A stretch of 64,000 bases of DNA from Micropterix aruncella (taxonomy: Eukaryota > Arthropoda > Insecta > Lepidoptera > Micropterigidae). The notes under the pieces were generated by a model. The model made no database searches, was not told where the DNA came from, and saw only the letters and a list, made by a program, of their open reading frames with translations. Shown piece after piece: positions 20,606-31,795 of the stretch. Each line of letters starts with the position of its first letter. The stretch's first letter is position 1. A program made the position numbers and the translations under genes. Location: positions 15,626,818 to 15,690,817 of the forward strand of contig OX155955.1 of the NCBI GenBank assembly GCA_944548615.1, written 5' to 3'.

Positions 20606-21402
20606 GCCCCCTCCAAAAAAAAGAAATCGGAAGAGCCAACGACGATTTCAGACGAATCGTCCCGATTCAATTTATCCTACTATAGGATAACAAAAACGCC
20701 AAAGCATCAACAACAAATAATATGAAAACTCCTTGTTTAATCACTTGAAGGAAAAACTCTCCCTCTCTTAGGGAGGAAACGACCCAACTGGAACATAAGA
20801 ACATACTAAAACAAAAAAAAAAAACTTCTCCCCGTTAACTATAGGTGAAAACCTGGTAGGTACGTTAATGCGACGGTCAACTGCCATTTTCAACTCTCTC
20901 TACCGAACCGTAGAGGAAAAACAACATTACTACAGCAAAAAAAATACAAAGTCATGGACGCACAAGGCCCATGTTACCAGAACAAAAATCAATAACCGGT
21001 GTCCTCACCTCCGTAACAAAATCAACTTTACTCACTGAAGGAGCACCGAACAACTTCCAAGCAATCAAGCACAAAACTTGTTGTGGACACAAAAAATATT
21101 ACAATGACTATATGGTTAGACCTCGACATAATTTATACCTACTAGGGAATATGAATACTGTCCATTACTGCCTTGTATACCATCTCCTTGCATACTTCCC
21201 TCTCACGATACCTATTCAAACCACAGTGGTGCTAGTCAAGATTGCTAGCACGACTGATCACAAACACAATGATTTCAGTGATAGTAACCAATCGGTACCA
21301 CACCTTTGTAAAGGACAAAACATTTGAGTCGAACTAGTCGGACTACTATGAAAACTTTTCATATGAATGTTAACGAGAAAAAAAAAGAGTAATACAACAA
21401 AA
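20606..21402 (-). other. 3' non-coding region of gypsy copy B
   Basis: About 800 bp between the pol stop and the 3' LTR. No env-like frame with a signal peptide or membrane segment is visible. It is colinear with 1641-2440 of copy A (for example the GGGAGGAAACGACCC block at 20774 and 1805) and more loosely with 62376-63018 of copy C. Confidence 0.7.
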
Positions 21403-24400
21403 CTATTTAGAACCTTGAGGATTTAATTTGAAATCCTTAATATGCCAGGTACCTATATTCTTCCCTTTAGCATTTTCTAACTCGTATACCAACGCAGAGA
21501 GTTTTTTAATTATTTTACATTTTTCATATTTTGGGGCAAATTTGGAAATGTAATAATTCCCAGCATTACTTAGATAATAAGTCTTTTTATAGATCGTATC
21601 GCCTACTTGAAATTCCGCAGGACGGTGTTTTCGATCATAGTAAACTTTATTATGTGCATGTAATTTTAACAATTTCTGCCGCACTACATGAAAAATGTTA
21701 GATAATTCACTCAAATTTTGAGCGTAAGACAACCTACTACCAAAAATAACCTCTGCTTGAGATTCCGGCGCCTGAGCATAAAAAGAACCATTCATAATCG
21801 GTTCACGACCATGGACTAGGAAAAATGGACTGAACCCTGTTGATTCCGAGACTGCCGCGTTAATGGCCATCTGAATTTCAGAAAGATAGAGATCCCAGCT
21901 GCGATGATCGTCTTTTACACACAACGATAACGCAGTGACCACACTACGATTCTGACGTTCAGTTGGATTAACTTGAGGGCAATATTTCGGGTTTAAATAT
22001 ACTTTTGGAATTTTATATTTCGCAATCAGTTCAGTGAACTCCCTTCCGATAAACTGTTTTCCATTGTCTGAAATTAAATACTGCGGAACACCATAGCGAA
22101 GGAATACATTATGTTCAACGACATAACTTACAAGTTTACTGGTAGCACGTTTTAACGGAAAAAGTAAACAGTATTTGCTAAAACAATCTGTCACCACGAG
22201 AATATGCATATTTCTGTTCCTCGTCATCGGATAAGGACCCAACAGATCGACCGAGACCATTTGGAACGGGAAGGCACAGGACTTAGGATTTCCTAGCTGA
22301 CCCAAAGGGGAAATATTCGAATGTTTATATTGCTGACATGTTTCACATTTAGAAACAAAGTTAACTACGTCTCCGTGTAAATTAGGCCAAAAGTAACGAA
22401 GACAAAGACGACGGTGTGTCTTAAAAATTCCAAAATGCATAGCCAAATCAGACTCATGATTTTCTCGGATAAGCTTTTCTCTTAGCGGCAACGGAACAAC
22501 TAACTTCCAATCGTAACAACTGGTGAGTTGATACTTGCTTTTAGAGTACCTAAACAATTCATGGTCCTTAATCTGGAAATTTGGATATCCAGCGGGATTT
22601 TCAGACACTGCCTTAAACAAATCGTTGTACCATGAGTCGGAAACAACAGACAGAGAGGAAACGGGAAGCAACCGAGATAAAGTGTCAGGAACCACATTAT
22701 CGACACCTTTCTTGTGGACGATCTCGAAATCAAAAGCAGATAGACGAATACCCCATCGAGCCAAACGGCCGGTAGGATTTTTTAAGCGCAAAAACCAACG
22801 TAAGCTGGCATGATCTGTAAAGATAGTGAATTTGGGACCGCCCTCCAAGTAACCGCGAAAATGCTCGACAGCATGAATAACACTTAGGGCTTCGCGTTCG
22901 GTTGCCGAATATCGCGTCTCAGCGGGTAAAAGTGTTCTACTCGTGAAAGCGATAGGATGATCGACGCCATCCACTTCCTGGGTTAAAACTCCGCCTAAAC
23001 CGTACAACGATGCATCGCAATGAAGAGCGAACGGTTTTGAATAATCCGGACAAGCCAAAATCGGACTAGAAACTAAGGCCGATTTTAGTTTTTGAAATGC
23101 CTCTTCCGCCTCGGGCGTCCACTCATAAGGGGGAGCACCTTTGCGGGTACTTGTCAACCGAGATAAGGGAGCAGCAATACTAGAAAAATTTTTAATGAAC
23201 CGACGATACCAACCGGCCATACCAAGAAAACTCTTTACCATTTTTGGAGAATTTGGAGTAGGAAAATCGAGAATACATTTTACCTTCTCGGGATCAGTAT
23301 GTAGACCGTGAGAATCAACTACATACCCTAAATACTTCAATTCCTGACGGAAAAACTGACACTTCTTGAAGTTTATGGAAAGGTTGGCATACAACAAGCG
23401 ATCTAATACTTTGTTTAACAAAGTTATATGTTCTTCAAAAGTAGCAGATACAATAATTATGTCATCTAGGTAACAAAAAACTTTGTTTTCGAAAGAGGGA
23501 TCGAACAATTTGTCAGCCAGCCTTTGCATGCACGCCGGCGAGTTTCTCAGGCCGAAGGCGCAAGATCTGAAGCAGAAGAATCCTCGACCAGGAACAGTGA
23601 AGCTACACTTCTCTCGTGAAGAAGGATCCAAAGGGATTTGCCAAAAGGCAGAGGATAAGTCGATAGAAGATAAATAATTTGCATCTCTCAAACTGTCCAA
23701 GATAGTTGTAATTCTCGGCAGGGGATACGCATCCGGTTTCGTAATAGAATTCAGCTTCCTGCTATCGAGACAGAAACGAAGAGTACCATCTGACTTTGGA
23801 ACAAAAATTGTTGGATTATTCCAACCCCCGGAACTAGGTTCGACAACACCTAACTCTAACATCTTATCAACTTCTTCATTCAACAGCGCCAATCTAGCTG
23901 GAGACAAAGGATAGTAACGCTGTTTCACTGGAGGATGATCTCCAGTATCAATGACCTGGGACAACAAATTAGTACGACCGAGACCTTTGACTTCGGAAGA
24001 AATTTTTTCAAAATTATTGATCATTCTGTCTGCTAGCGATCGTTGGTCTCCAGTCAATGAAGCAAAAGGCCGCAAGGCCCTCACTTCATTGACTCGATGC
24101 CAAACAATTGCATCGCAGGACTCAAACTTGACGAATTTTAATATTTCCGGAGCCAACTCAAATTCTCGGACAAAATCTATTCCCAAAATAAGGGAAGTTC
24201 CTATATCTGGAGCTACAACGGCTCGAATAACCTGGCAACGATTATTGAATTTAAAAGGAAGAAACATAGACCCAATCGTCTTAACCGAACTTGCATTAGC
24301 AGTGGATAAAGTCACCAACGGAGACTTATTAAGAGTAAAACCGATATCAACTAAATATTTATGTGAATCGGCACCCAAAATCGTAACACTCGACCCAGTG

Positions 24401-24480
24401 TCGAGTAATCCACAAACCGTTATATCACCCAGTGAAACTTCTAAGAAAGGGCGACGGTTATCCTTCTCATTTGCAAACAA
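21403..24480 (-). CDS. gypsy copy B Pol polyprotein (open frame)
   Basis: 1,025 codons without a stop counted from a TTG at 24480; the frame opens further upstream and is entered from gag by a -1 shift. Domains in order: aspartic protease (DTGSS near residue 27), reverse transcriptase (YLDD near 336), RNase H (LHCDAS near 486, TDHASLRW near 550), integrase zinc finger (H-x-H region near 681, CETC near 711) and integrase core (VDLLGPY, ISDNGKQF near 804, NPTERQNR). The C-terminal tail lacks a recognisable chromodomain. This is the usual Ty3/gypsy (Metaviridae) order, RT-RNase H before integrase. No own ATG is needed. All key catalytic motifs are present, so the protein could be active, although the copy's LTR and primer site are damaged. 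Confidence 0.95.
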   Translation of the reverse strand: MFANEKDNRRPFLEVSLGDITVCGLLDTGSSVTILGADSHKYLVDIGFTLNKSPLVTLSTANASSVKTIGSMFLPFKFNNRCQVIRAVVAPDIGTSLILGIDFVREFELAPEILKFVKFESCDAIVWHRVNEVRALRPFASLTGDQRSLADRMINNFEKISSEVKGLGRTNLLSQVIDTGDHPPVKQRYYPLSPARLALLNEEVDKMLELGVVEPSSGGWNNPTIFVPKSDGTLRFCLDSRKLNSITKPDAYPLPRITTILDSLRDANYLSSIDLSSAFWQIPLDPSSREKCSFTVPGRGFFCFRSCAFGLRNSPACMQRLADKLFDPSFENKVFCYLDDIIIVSATFEEHITLLNKVLDRLLYANLSINFKKCQFFRQELKYLGYVVDSHGLHTDPEKVKCILDFPTPNSPKMVKSFLGMAGWYRRFIKNFSSIAAPLSRLTSTRKGAPPYEWTPEAEEAFQKLKSALVSSPILACPDYSKPFALHCDASLYGLGGVLTQEVDGVDHPIAFTSRTLLPAETRYSATEREALSVIHAVEHFRGYLEGGPKFTIFTDHASLRWFLRLKNPTGRLARWGIRLSAFDFEIVHKKGVDNVVPDTLSRLLPVSSLSVVSDSWYNDLFKAVSENPAGYPNFQIKDHELFRYSKSKYQLTSCYDWKLVVPLPLREKLIRENHESDLAMHFGIFKTHRRLCLRYFWPNLHGDVVNFVSKCETCQQYKHSNISPLGQLGNPKSCAFPFQMVSVDLLGPYPMTRNRNMHILVVTDCFSKYCLLFPLKRATSKLVSYVVEHNVFLRYGVPQYLISDNGKQFIGREFTELIAKYKIPKVYLNPKYCPQVNPTERQNRSVVTALSLCVKDDHRSWDLYLSEIQMAINAAVSESTGFSPFFLVHGREPIMNGSFYAQAPESQAEVIFGSRLSYAQNLSELSNIFHVVRQKLLKLHAHNKVYYDRKHRPAEFQVGDTIYKKTYYLSNAGNYYISKFAPKYEKCKIIKKLSALVYELENAKGKNIGTWHIKDFKLNPQGSK

Positions 24481-24483
24481 TAT

Positions 24484-24534
24484 CGAGGCAGAATGTAGAA
24501 AATCCTCTATTCTGCCCCGCCTTTCGAGTTTTTT
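24484..24534 (-). promoter_or_regulatory. -1 ribosomal frameshift signal of gypsy copy B
   Basis: Heptamer A AAA AAC (plus-strand GTTTTTT, 24528-24534) in the correct gag phase, 8-nt spacer, then an 11-bp stem formed by 24509-24519 and 24484-24494. Identical to the signal in copy C (59244-59294). Confidence 0.9.
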
Positions 24535-26075
24535 GGCTCTGAAACCGGGGAATTACCAGGCCGGTTATTCTTAGAACATTCCGGACAAGTGGCTACCGTG
24601 TAGTTAAACCTACCACAACGATAGCAATATTTAGAATAGCCATGATGCGTGCCACCGCGTGAACCACGCGAACTATTATTGGCTCCTTGGTTGTAATTAC
24701 CAGAAGACGAATTACCATTAGAACAATTATTACGGGAAAAATTTCCACGATTAAAACCGCCACGATGAAAACCACCACGATTAAAACCACCACGATGGGA
24801 TGGACCAGCAGAAGAAACGTTACACTCTTTGAACTTCTGTTCAACTTTCACTTCCTCCGTCGCACATTTGGTAGGAGACTCGTCGACCGCATAAACTGCT
24901 TTCGAGCCAGAAGGCTTGACCTTAGCTTGGGCAGGAGTGGCTGCATTAGATGCGTTGATACGCTGTTGTGCATTTTCAACTTTTTTTCCTAAACGCAGAA
25001 GTTCGTCGATTGAATTTATATCAACTAGCATGAAATGTCGTTGGTAAGAAATTGAGATATTTGAAAGGATAATTGCTAATTGTTCCTCACCAGACAATGG
25101 CCTTGACAACCTGTTGAAATAACCCAACATGACGGAAACAAAAATATGCATCCTCTCGTCCGACTTTTGTTTACGTCCCCGTACAAACGACAAAACTTCA
25201 GCATCGTAATTTAAACTGCCAAAATCGGAGCGGAGTGCAGCAACTAACTGCTTCCAACTGGAAATGCTCGAAGCTCTAGCACGGTACCAACTAAGCGCTT
25301 GTTTCTGGAATAGTTCACAAGCCGATTTCAGCATCCTGGCATCCGAGATATTCCGCGAAAACCTAATCTCATCCAATCGTTCTAAGAACTCGACCACACA
25401 GGAATCGCCGTCAAATGTAAAACCAAGATTTAAAGGTTTAAGAATGCGTTCGTCAGAAATCACAAAGTTATTGTCGAACGGAACTGGTTTCGAATCGACA
25501 TGATGTACCAACGGAGCTGACGTCACTTCTGTATTTATTCCCAAAGGAACCACCTCAGGACTAATCAAATACTTAGCTGGACCTGACTTCTCACCCTCGT
25601 GCAATGAAGTAGAAGGTATCGGAAGAACTATAGGATTTGGTAACGGGCTAGGCGAACGAATAATATCTAAATATTTTTCTAACAAAATGACAATTTCCAA
25701 AACTTCCTCCTTTAAATTATCTAATAATTTCTTGGAGTCTGAATTAGCAGGATTTATGCGTGAAATTCTATGAAAGATATGTGCAGTTTTAGTGCTAATT
25801 CGTTTATATAAAAGTTTCTGTTTGCTATTAATAAATTCCTCTATAAGTTCTTGGAGACACGAAAGTCTAATCGCACATTCTTGAAATTCTGAATCCGGAT
25901 CTAAATCCGTTGAGGTAATTGATTCAGCTGGAAACTCCCTTAAGAGTGAATTAAATTGTTTTCTCATCGCTTCAACATTGGTTGGAGTGACCTCCCGAAT
26001 CGTGAACTCATAATCGAGTTCTGCCTTTACTAAATGTGACGCAGCATAATACACTATCGCTGGAGACGCCATCAT
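24507..26075 (-). CDS. gypsy copy B Gag
   Basis: 522 residues from the ATG at 26075 (MMASPAIVYYAASHL). The ATG was chosen because upstream codons run through low-complexity T-rich leader and the same start exists in copy C. A capsid-like central region (VEFLERLDEIRFSRNIS, QALSWYRARASS, DERMHIFVSVML) is followed by an RGG/FNRGN-rich basic tail and one zinc knuckle-like motif (CYRCGRFNY...CPEC) next to the stop at 24507. It would package the element RNA in cytoplasmic particles. It carries one more RGGFxRGGF unit than copy C. Confidence 0.92.
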   Translation of the reverse strand: MMASPAIVYYAASHLVKAELDYEFTIREVTPTNVEAMRKQFNSLLREFPAESITSTDLDPDSEFQECAIRLSCLQELIEEFINSKQKLLYKRISTKTAHIFHRISRINPANSDSKKLLDNLKEEVLEIVILLEKYLDIIRSPSPLPNPIVLPIPSTSLHEGEKSGPAKYLISPEVVPLGINTEVTSAPLVHHVDSKPVPFDNNFVISDERILKPLNLGFTFDGDSCVVEFLERLDEIRFSRNISDARMLKSACELFQKQALSWYRARASSISSWKQLVAALRSDFGSLNYDAEVLSFVRGRKQKSDERMHIFVSVMLGYFNRLSRPLSGEEQLAIILSNISISYQRHFMLVDINSIDELLRLGKKVENAQQRINASNAATPAQAKVKPSGSKAVYAVDESPTKCATEEVKVEQKFKECNVSSAGPSHRGGFNRGGFHRGGFNRGNFSRNNCSNGNSSSGNYNQGANNSSRGSRGGTHHGYSKYCYRCGRFNYTVATCPECSKNNRPGNSPVSEPKNSKGGAE

Positions 26076-26740
26076 GTATATATATATTTTAAATCCCACC
26101 AAAAAAAAATAAAAACCAAAATAAAAAAAAATAAAAAAATAAATGGAACGGACTAACTTTTCTAACTGCTTGGAGCACCTCTGCTTTATTTGGCTGCTTA
26201 CCTCACCAGGATAATTGCCTTCACATCTGGAAATTAACAAAAAAATAATTAGTATGATAAAATAAAATACTTAAACGGCAAGCGTAAAACTTTTTCGCGG
26301 AAACCGCCTTAAAATAAACAAACTGCTGCTAAGCAACGCCAAGTATTCAACTAATAATTAATATATGCTTTTAAATCTAAGATTCTGACAAAAAAAATAT
26401 AGTAACCATAAAAACGGCAAGTACAAAATACTTCTTCACGGTAACCGCTTTAAATTACAAAAAATGCTGTTAATGCCGACAAAACTGCAAGTACACAATA
26501 CCGCTCAATTCAATGACAAAAGTTGCTTCTAAATACAAAAACAAAAAGACGGTGCTTACAAACCTCTTTCGCGGTAATCGCTATGAATAAAAATTATATA
26601 AAAACAAAAAAAAAATGCTTCTAATTTTTTTTATACAATTTTTGAACAAAGTGCTTAAAAAATCGTGCTTCAATGGCTGAGGAAAAGAATATTCTGACAG
26701 CCAAAATCCAATTTATAGGCCTAACGTTGGAGCGCTAATT
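26076..26740 (-). other. gypsy copy B leader with altered primer site
   Basis: Non-coding leader between the LTR stub and gag, closely matching 57081-57741 of copy C. The primer-binding region reads TTAGCGCTCCAACG in element sense instead of TTGGCGCCCAACG in copy C, so several bases of the tRNA match are lost. GTAAAATAAA-like and short repeats around ACCGCTTTAAAT and 'CGGCAAG' occur in both copies. Confidence 0.75.
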
Positions 26741-26783
26741 TTATAACCGCAAAATACTAATTTCCGTGTTTAGAAGAAACACG

Positions 26784-27114
26784 CAGGCAAGTAAATTGGC
26801 AGACGGTGGCGTCGCTCGTTGCCGCGAACGCCGATAATTACGAAAATCGGAGAAATATTTCAATATTTTAAGGTAATGTTTTTGTCAATAAGGCATATTT
26901 AATCGTGAGATCGTTGTTAGTGGTAGGTATTATATTTTTCAAGCTTGTTTATGTGGGTTTACATACAGTGATCTACAAAAACATCGGGCCTGTGATTTTA
27001 GAATTTAGTGATACTTTATTGAAAATTTACATTTCGGGCATAGCGGATAGGACATAGTGGATACCCTATCCGCCCTATCCAATTCCTGCAGAAGATCCTC
27101 TTGGCACTGAGCTC
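26784..27114. other. Unassigned sequence
   Basis: No coding evidence. It contains a short palindromic-looking set GGATAGGACATAGTGG / ATACCCTATCCGCC at 27046-27080, which may be a terminal part of the element carrying the PHD fragment that follows. Confidence 0.35.
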
Positions 27115-27200
27115 ATTGTCGCACCATTAAGGCTCCATTTCAGCCCTAAACATATTAGACCTATTCCAAAGCCGAGTTTTAACGAGCACACCAATAAAAG

Positions 27201-27503
27201 TTGAACAGAAAGAGAAATTTGATAAGAATACCTATCAGCAAAGTATTGAAAAATATTAACAAAGATTTAGACGCAAAACCAAAGAAAAAGAAGACTACAC
27301 AGACGACAACAAAGAAGATTACTAAAGGGAAAAAGAGCACCAAAGAAGATACGAAATCAGATGAAAATAATGCCGTATGTTTCTATTGCGTAGAGCAATA
27401 CTTTGAGATTGAAGGGCATCCTATTGATGACTGGATCCAGTGCAATGAATGCAATCACTGGTGCCATGAAAATTGCATTGCCTATGAAGGTCCATTCATA
27501 TAA
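27201..27503 (+). pseudogene. PHD-finger C-terminal fragment of a pogo-like transposase
   Basis: A 100-residue frame: Lys/Thr-rich linker (PKKKKTTQTTTKKITKGKK) then a PHD-like zinc finger CFYCVEQYF, DDWIQCNECNHWCHENC, stop. It resembles the C-terminal end of the pogo element at 17371-18338 in layout but is a different family. No helix-turn-helix or DDE domain is found upstream, so it is a fragment or another deletion derivative. Start codon is arbitrary. Confidence 0.6.
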
Positions 27504-28377
27504 CAAATGCACAAAATAACTTCCCATAAGTTTAATTTCGTCTAAATGCGTGTTTTTATACGTATTTCATTTGCCCTAGCCTCCTATTCGCTTATACCAG
27601 GGCAAAGCGAATACTTTTTCATTTTGATAATTTTTGACTATATTGTTAAAACTATGTAATCTTAAAGTCTTATAAATGATGCTTGATTGTGACCCATTGT
27701 TTTATTTGTCTACTAAATATTTTCCATTTTATAGGCCTACAAACCTTAAGGTGTCCACTTTGCCCGGGCTTCCCCTAATCAGTTTTTTGGCTCTCCTGTA
27801 AAGTTTAAAAAAGTAAAAAAGTGCCCTTTCTGCGTTTAGCGATTCATGTATACGTTGTACTCACACAGTGTGTGTAGTTTATCGTTGCGGGTATTCTGCG
27901 ACGGTTTTCGTTTAAATAGTTATTAAAAATGCAATGCATGTGTTAGGTACCCAGGGGATATAGGAAATTATGAATATTTATTACTACATATATAACTCAG
28001 AAACCACTCTTAATTGAGATCAGTCTTTATAGTAGGTAATAAATTTTCTACATAAGGAGATGTTTCCATTGGTATACGATTTACATCTATTGGAAAAGTG
28101 GGCCCAAAATGCCCATTCTATATTTTTTCTTTAAAATTACAAATATTTTGGGAAAACGACTTCATTGAAAGTACCTAGGTAGGTATTAAACTAGTTTGTG
28201 TAAGTGCTGGTGCAAATAGGAGTATCGCATTTGGGAGATTTTACAAGTGAATGAATGACAAATCCTGAAATATATTCGTAATTTTTTTTTGGAAAACTCT
28301 GATATTTGATTTACATCTTCGAATGGTGCACTCCTTAATATGTTTCAAAGCTGCTGATTTCACCACCTCTATATACA
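27504..28377. other. Intergenic AT-rich sequence
   Basis: No gene found. Segments near 27738-27775 (GTGTCCACTTTGCCCGGGC) and 28094-28115 (AAAGTGGGCCCAAAATGCCC) look like related repeat ends in opposite orientation, possibly the termini of a small element; not certain. Confidence 0.35.
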
Positions 28378-29265
28378 GTACCGAACAGATTAATTGAAAC
28401 AGTTAAGAATACTTAACAAAATTGTTATATTTCAGCAGATATACAAATTCTGAGCAAACTTCTTTGACTTAATACTTTATGTGGCCTCCTTTGGCTTCTA
28501 TTAAACTTCTGACGCTTTTAGGCATGGATTCTACCAAGTTTTGACATGTATACATCATTCTTTCGTCTTTGAACCAGACTTGGATTATTGCCGAAATTAG
28601 CTTCTCGTTTGTCAAGCAATCCTGTTTTAACAGACGAACCTTGCAGATAGCCCAGAGATTCTCAATAGGGTTTACGTCTGGAGAGTTCCCTGGCCATTCT
28701 AAAAGTGAGCTGGTTATCTTCAAAGATTTTCTTGGATGTGTGGCAGGGAGCCAAATCTTGCTGGAACACGCCGTCGCCTGCAGGCCAATGTTTCTGAAGC
28801 TCAGGGATCATTCTGTCCTTTATTATGGGTAGATATTTTTGGGTATTCATCATCTCCGTGATTGGAATCAATGGACAAGGCCCATAGTAGGAGAAACATC
28901 ACCAAAACAATTTTTTTAGTGGATGTTTCGTGGCTTGAAAAATGTTAGCAGAATTCATTGTCATTTATGCCACGTCGAATGAACCTGAACTGCTGCCCCT
29001 GGACAATAAAATGGGACTCATAAGAAAGCAACACCTTCTTACATTGATCTGCGGTCCAATGTGAGTATTTTTTGGCCCAGGCAAGTCTTTTCGTCTTCAT
29101 CGCCGCAGTCAGTGGTTGTTTTTTAGCGGGCTTTCTGGCTGTTCTCCCTGCCGCCAGGAGCCTATGCCCATTGATTTTATAGTGTTATGGCGTACGGTCA
29201 TCGGAGTCACATGAACCCCAAATTCGCTCAACTCTTGTGCAAGGCCCACAGCACTCTTCCGTGGG
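28378..29265 (-). pseudogene. Tc1-like transposon fragment with transposase remnant
   Basis: Minus-strand pieces of a Tc1 transposase: DNA-binding region (LAQELSEFGVHVTPMTVRH, about 29200-29262), FIVQGQQFRFIRRG, catalytic D region VFQQDLAPCHTSKK (28662-28871) and the C-terminal SPDVNPIENLWAICKVRL...KGGHIKY (28469-28723). The pieces are in different frames. A likely terminal repeat CAGTACCGAACAGATTAATTG starts at 28378, 90 bp after the stop; the other end is missing. Dead copy. Confidence 0.85.
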
Positions 29266-29559
29266 TCCTAAATGTTTGAAAAATGATGTTCATTCCAACA
29301 GGATAATACCTTAGATTTATATCTTTTTTCCTTGTCATTTACTCTTTATTATTTTTTTATTTTATTATTCATTTATTTGTTTCCTTATTTATTATAATTC
29401 ATATATATGCCACTGCCGCCATCTATACAAATAGCCCCAATCCCCTCCCTAGTTTTTCAATGACTTTCTGCTTTTAGATGAGTCAGAGCACAGTGATTAG
29501 ACTGCCAATGAACCTCTGGACTCAACTATTTCACCAAAACATTCTCTAAACGAAACATT

Positions 29560-29960
29560 GGGTTTTCTCCTGTCTCCACACAAAAACATTTTTAACGCCT
29601 GCCACAGAGTAATCCAAGCCATTATTCTGACTTGTTAGCCACTTTTTCAGGACTAAACCTGCACGCATTGCTTATTAGTGAAACCATGCTCAAGCCCACA
29701 CTCGCATCACACCTTTACCCTTTGCCCGGATACAAACAGATACAGAATGTCATGGAGTCGGATGGAGGTGTGGAGGCGTGGGAGTTTACTCAAGAAATGA
29801 TCTCAAATACAAGGTACTTTTACAATCCCCGTCCACAAGCAGGGGTCGTCCTGAATTTATTTTCCTAGAAGTGCAATTGCAGGTCAGTTCGCTCCTTCTC
29901 GCTGTAGTGTATTGTCTTCCCCAAATAAATTACTTTCAAGAACCTGCTATATATTTGTTC
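29560..29960 (+). pseudogene. APE-type endonuclease fragment of a non-LTR retrotransposon
   Basis: Plus-strand frames contain LNLHALLISETML, then SHLYPLPGYKQI and, after a one-base frame change near 29780, GVYSRNDLKYK and FLEVQLQVSSLLLAVVYCLPQ, the characteristic motif order of apurinic-type endonucleases of jockey/R1-like elements. No reverse transcriptase follows. The 270 bp before it (29290-29560) show no features. Confidence 0.65.
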
Positions 29961-30501
29961 AGTATATTATCTACTAGTATTATTATTAAGAAATGTAACA
30001 AGAAAAACAATGATTTACCAACTTTTAAATAATAACCCAAAGTTAGGGCGGTTAATATATTTTTCTCCATGACTATTAAGCCGCATTAGTATATTTTGAT
30101 ATTAGTATTATTGAATATAATATTACAGCCACGACGACCATCATACAGTAGCGAGCACTGAAATCTTTCCACCTATTAGAAAGGGTTAGTGCAGGTATAA
30201 ATTAGTTCCAAGAACTAATTACCCCCACACTTTATTTTTTTTACTTGAATAGGGTCTTACTCAAATAATGAGACCAGTTTTATTGTGACTTTCTACGTGT
30301 TCGGGTATTAAGAGGGTCCTGAGCCTATGCGGTTACACAAATGTACTTAGGTAATTTACGCTTGCCGGCAGCGGCCACGCACGGATGTATGAGTAAATCG
30401 CATTCATTGATAACGCTGAACAGACGGTCGCCCGCCAAAGTGAAGTAACCCGCATTTTATCATTTTATTGCTCATAGCAAATTGCAAATAACAAAAACTG
30501 C

Positions 30502-31450
30502 AAATTGTGATAAAAGCAAATCCTTTTGCACACGTATTTATTAGACCAAAATAGTTGATTTGACCCGCCGTTCCGACATATTTGGCCCAGCAGACTCAAA
30601 ATAGCGGCCGTTTTTCAAGATGGTCGCTAATAAACCAAAATGATTTTTCTCATGCTGATTTTAATGACCGATGGGCCTTTTCGGCTATTTTGGGGTCGTA
30701 TATTTCAAATATGGCAATAAAAATAACTTTAGTTAATTTTGAACAGGATTGTAAACAACTTTAACGAGTATTTACTTTCACGTTACCGTTATGTTATACG
30801 CGTCTTTTTCGAGTATTTGCACACTGGAAAAGACGAATCTAAAGTCAAAACTGTCAAAAAAGTTAAACGAAAGAATAATTTTGTATATGCTGTAAGTAAT
30901 TTCTGAAATTTGCTACCCAGAAAACATGGAAAATTTGAACTATAGGTATATAGAATATGTGAATGGGTCTTTGACTTCGAATTTGTAGTCGCTGGCTCAA
31001 ATATGACGACTACATGTGTTTTGAACAGCCTTTGAACGTATTTTGAACCGATTTGAACATATTTGTACATTTGGCCAGAAAACTTAAACTTTTGTACTTG
31101 GTATCATCAGAACTGGTCAAAATAAATGTACCGTGGCCGTTTTATACTACACTATATATAAATGATTGTACACATTCTACCTTGTTTGTAAGGAATTATT
31201 TATTTATATTTATTTATGTTTATTATTTTCAGCATCATATTTGAAATGTACGACGCCAAAATAACCGAAAACGACCCTTGGGTCTTTAAAATCAGCACGA
31301 GAATAATCATTTTGGTTTATTAGCGGCCATCTTGGAAAATTGCCGCCATTTCGAGTCCGCTGGGCCAAATATGTCGGAGCGGCAGGTCAAATCGACTATT
31401 TTGGTCTAATGAACACACGTGTGCAAAAAGATTTGCTTTTATCACAATTT
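30502..31450. mobile_element. Fold-back element with about 215-bp inverted arms
   Basis: 30502-30713 and 31236-31450 are inverted copies, with roughly 85-90% identity by eye. Both start AAATTGTGATAAAAGCAAAT and include GACCAAAATAG, ATATTTGGCCCAG and CAAACTTA-free AT spacers. The 520-bp core encodes nothing recognisable. Arms this long make it a non-autonomous long-TIR element able to form a hairpin in RNA or single-stranded DNA. Confidence 0.85.
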
Positions 31451-31795
31451 ACGGTATTCTTTCATAATATGACACGAACCGCTTCCACTATCAGGATAGC
31501 AGATACTTTATGATTCTGAGTAAAGAAATAAAAATGGATAATGCTTAAAACAATTATAACATGGTTATTCTCATCAGTACGAGGATAAAATGTATGTCGA
31601 GAACGATAAAAAAACAGTAATTATTATAGGTATAAATAGCTACACCAAAATTTGAATTATTTCAAAAAGCAGTTACCTTTATAAATAAACTACTTCCGAC
31701 GGAAAAAAGGTACAGATAGATTTCGCGGCTTAATGTGATTATATATTTTTGAACAACTTCAAATATGTAATTAAAATTAATAAAGAAATAAATTA

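Larger units (their letters stand above)
19641..26783 (-). mobile_element. Ty3/gypsy retrotransposon copy B
   Basis: Minus-strand relative of copy C with open gag and pol frames. In element sense: a 43-bp stub of 5' LTR (26741-26783), altered primer site (26718-26738), gag, frameshift signal, pol, about 800 bp of 3' non-coding sequence and a 966-bp 3' LTR (19641-20605). The upstream LTR is cut at 26783, after CCGTGTTT...AAACACG, and non-element sequence follows. There is no envelope frame. Copy B coding sequence is nearly identical to copy C, lying inverted 31 kb away. Confidence 0.92.

Noticed and set aside
28569..28832. Plus-strand frame of 87 codons
   Set aside because: Shadow of the minus-strand Tc1 transposase remnant.
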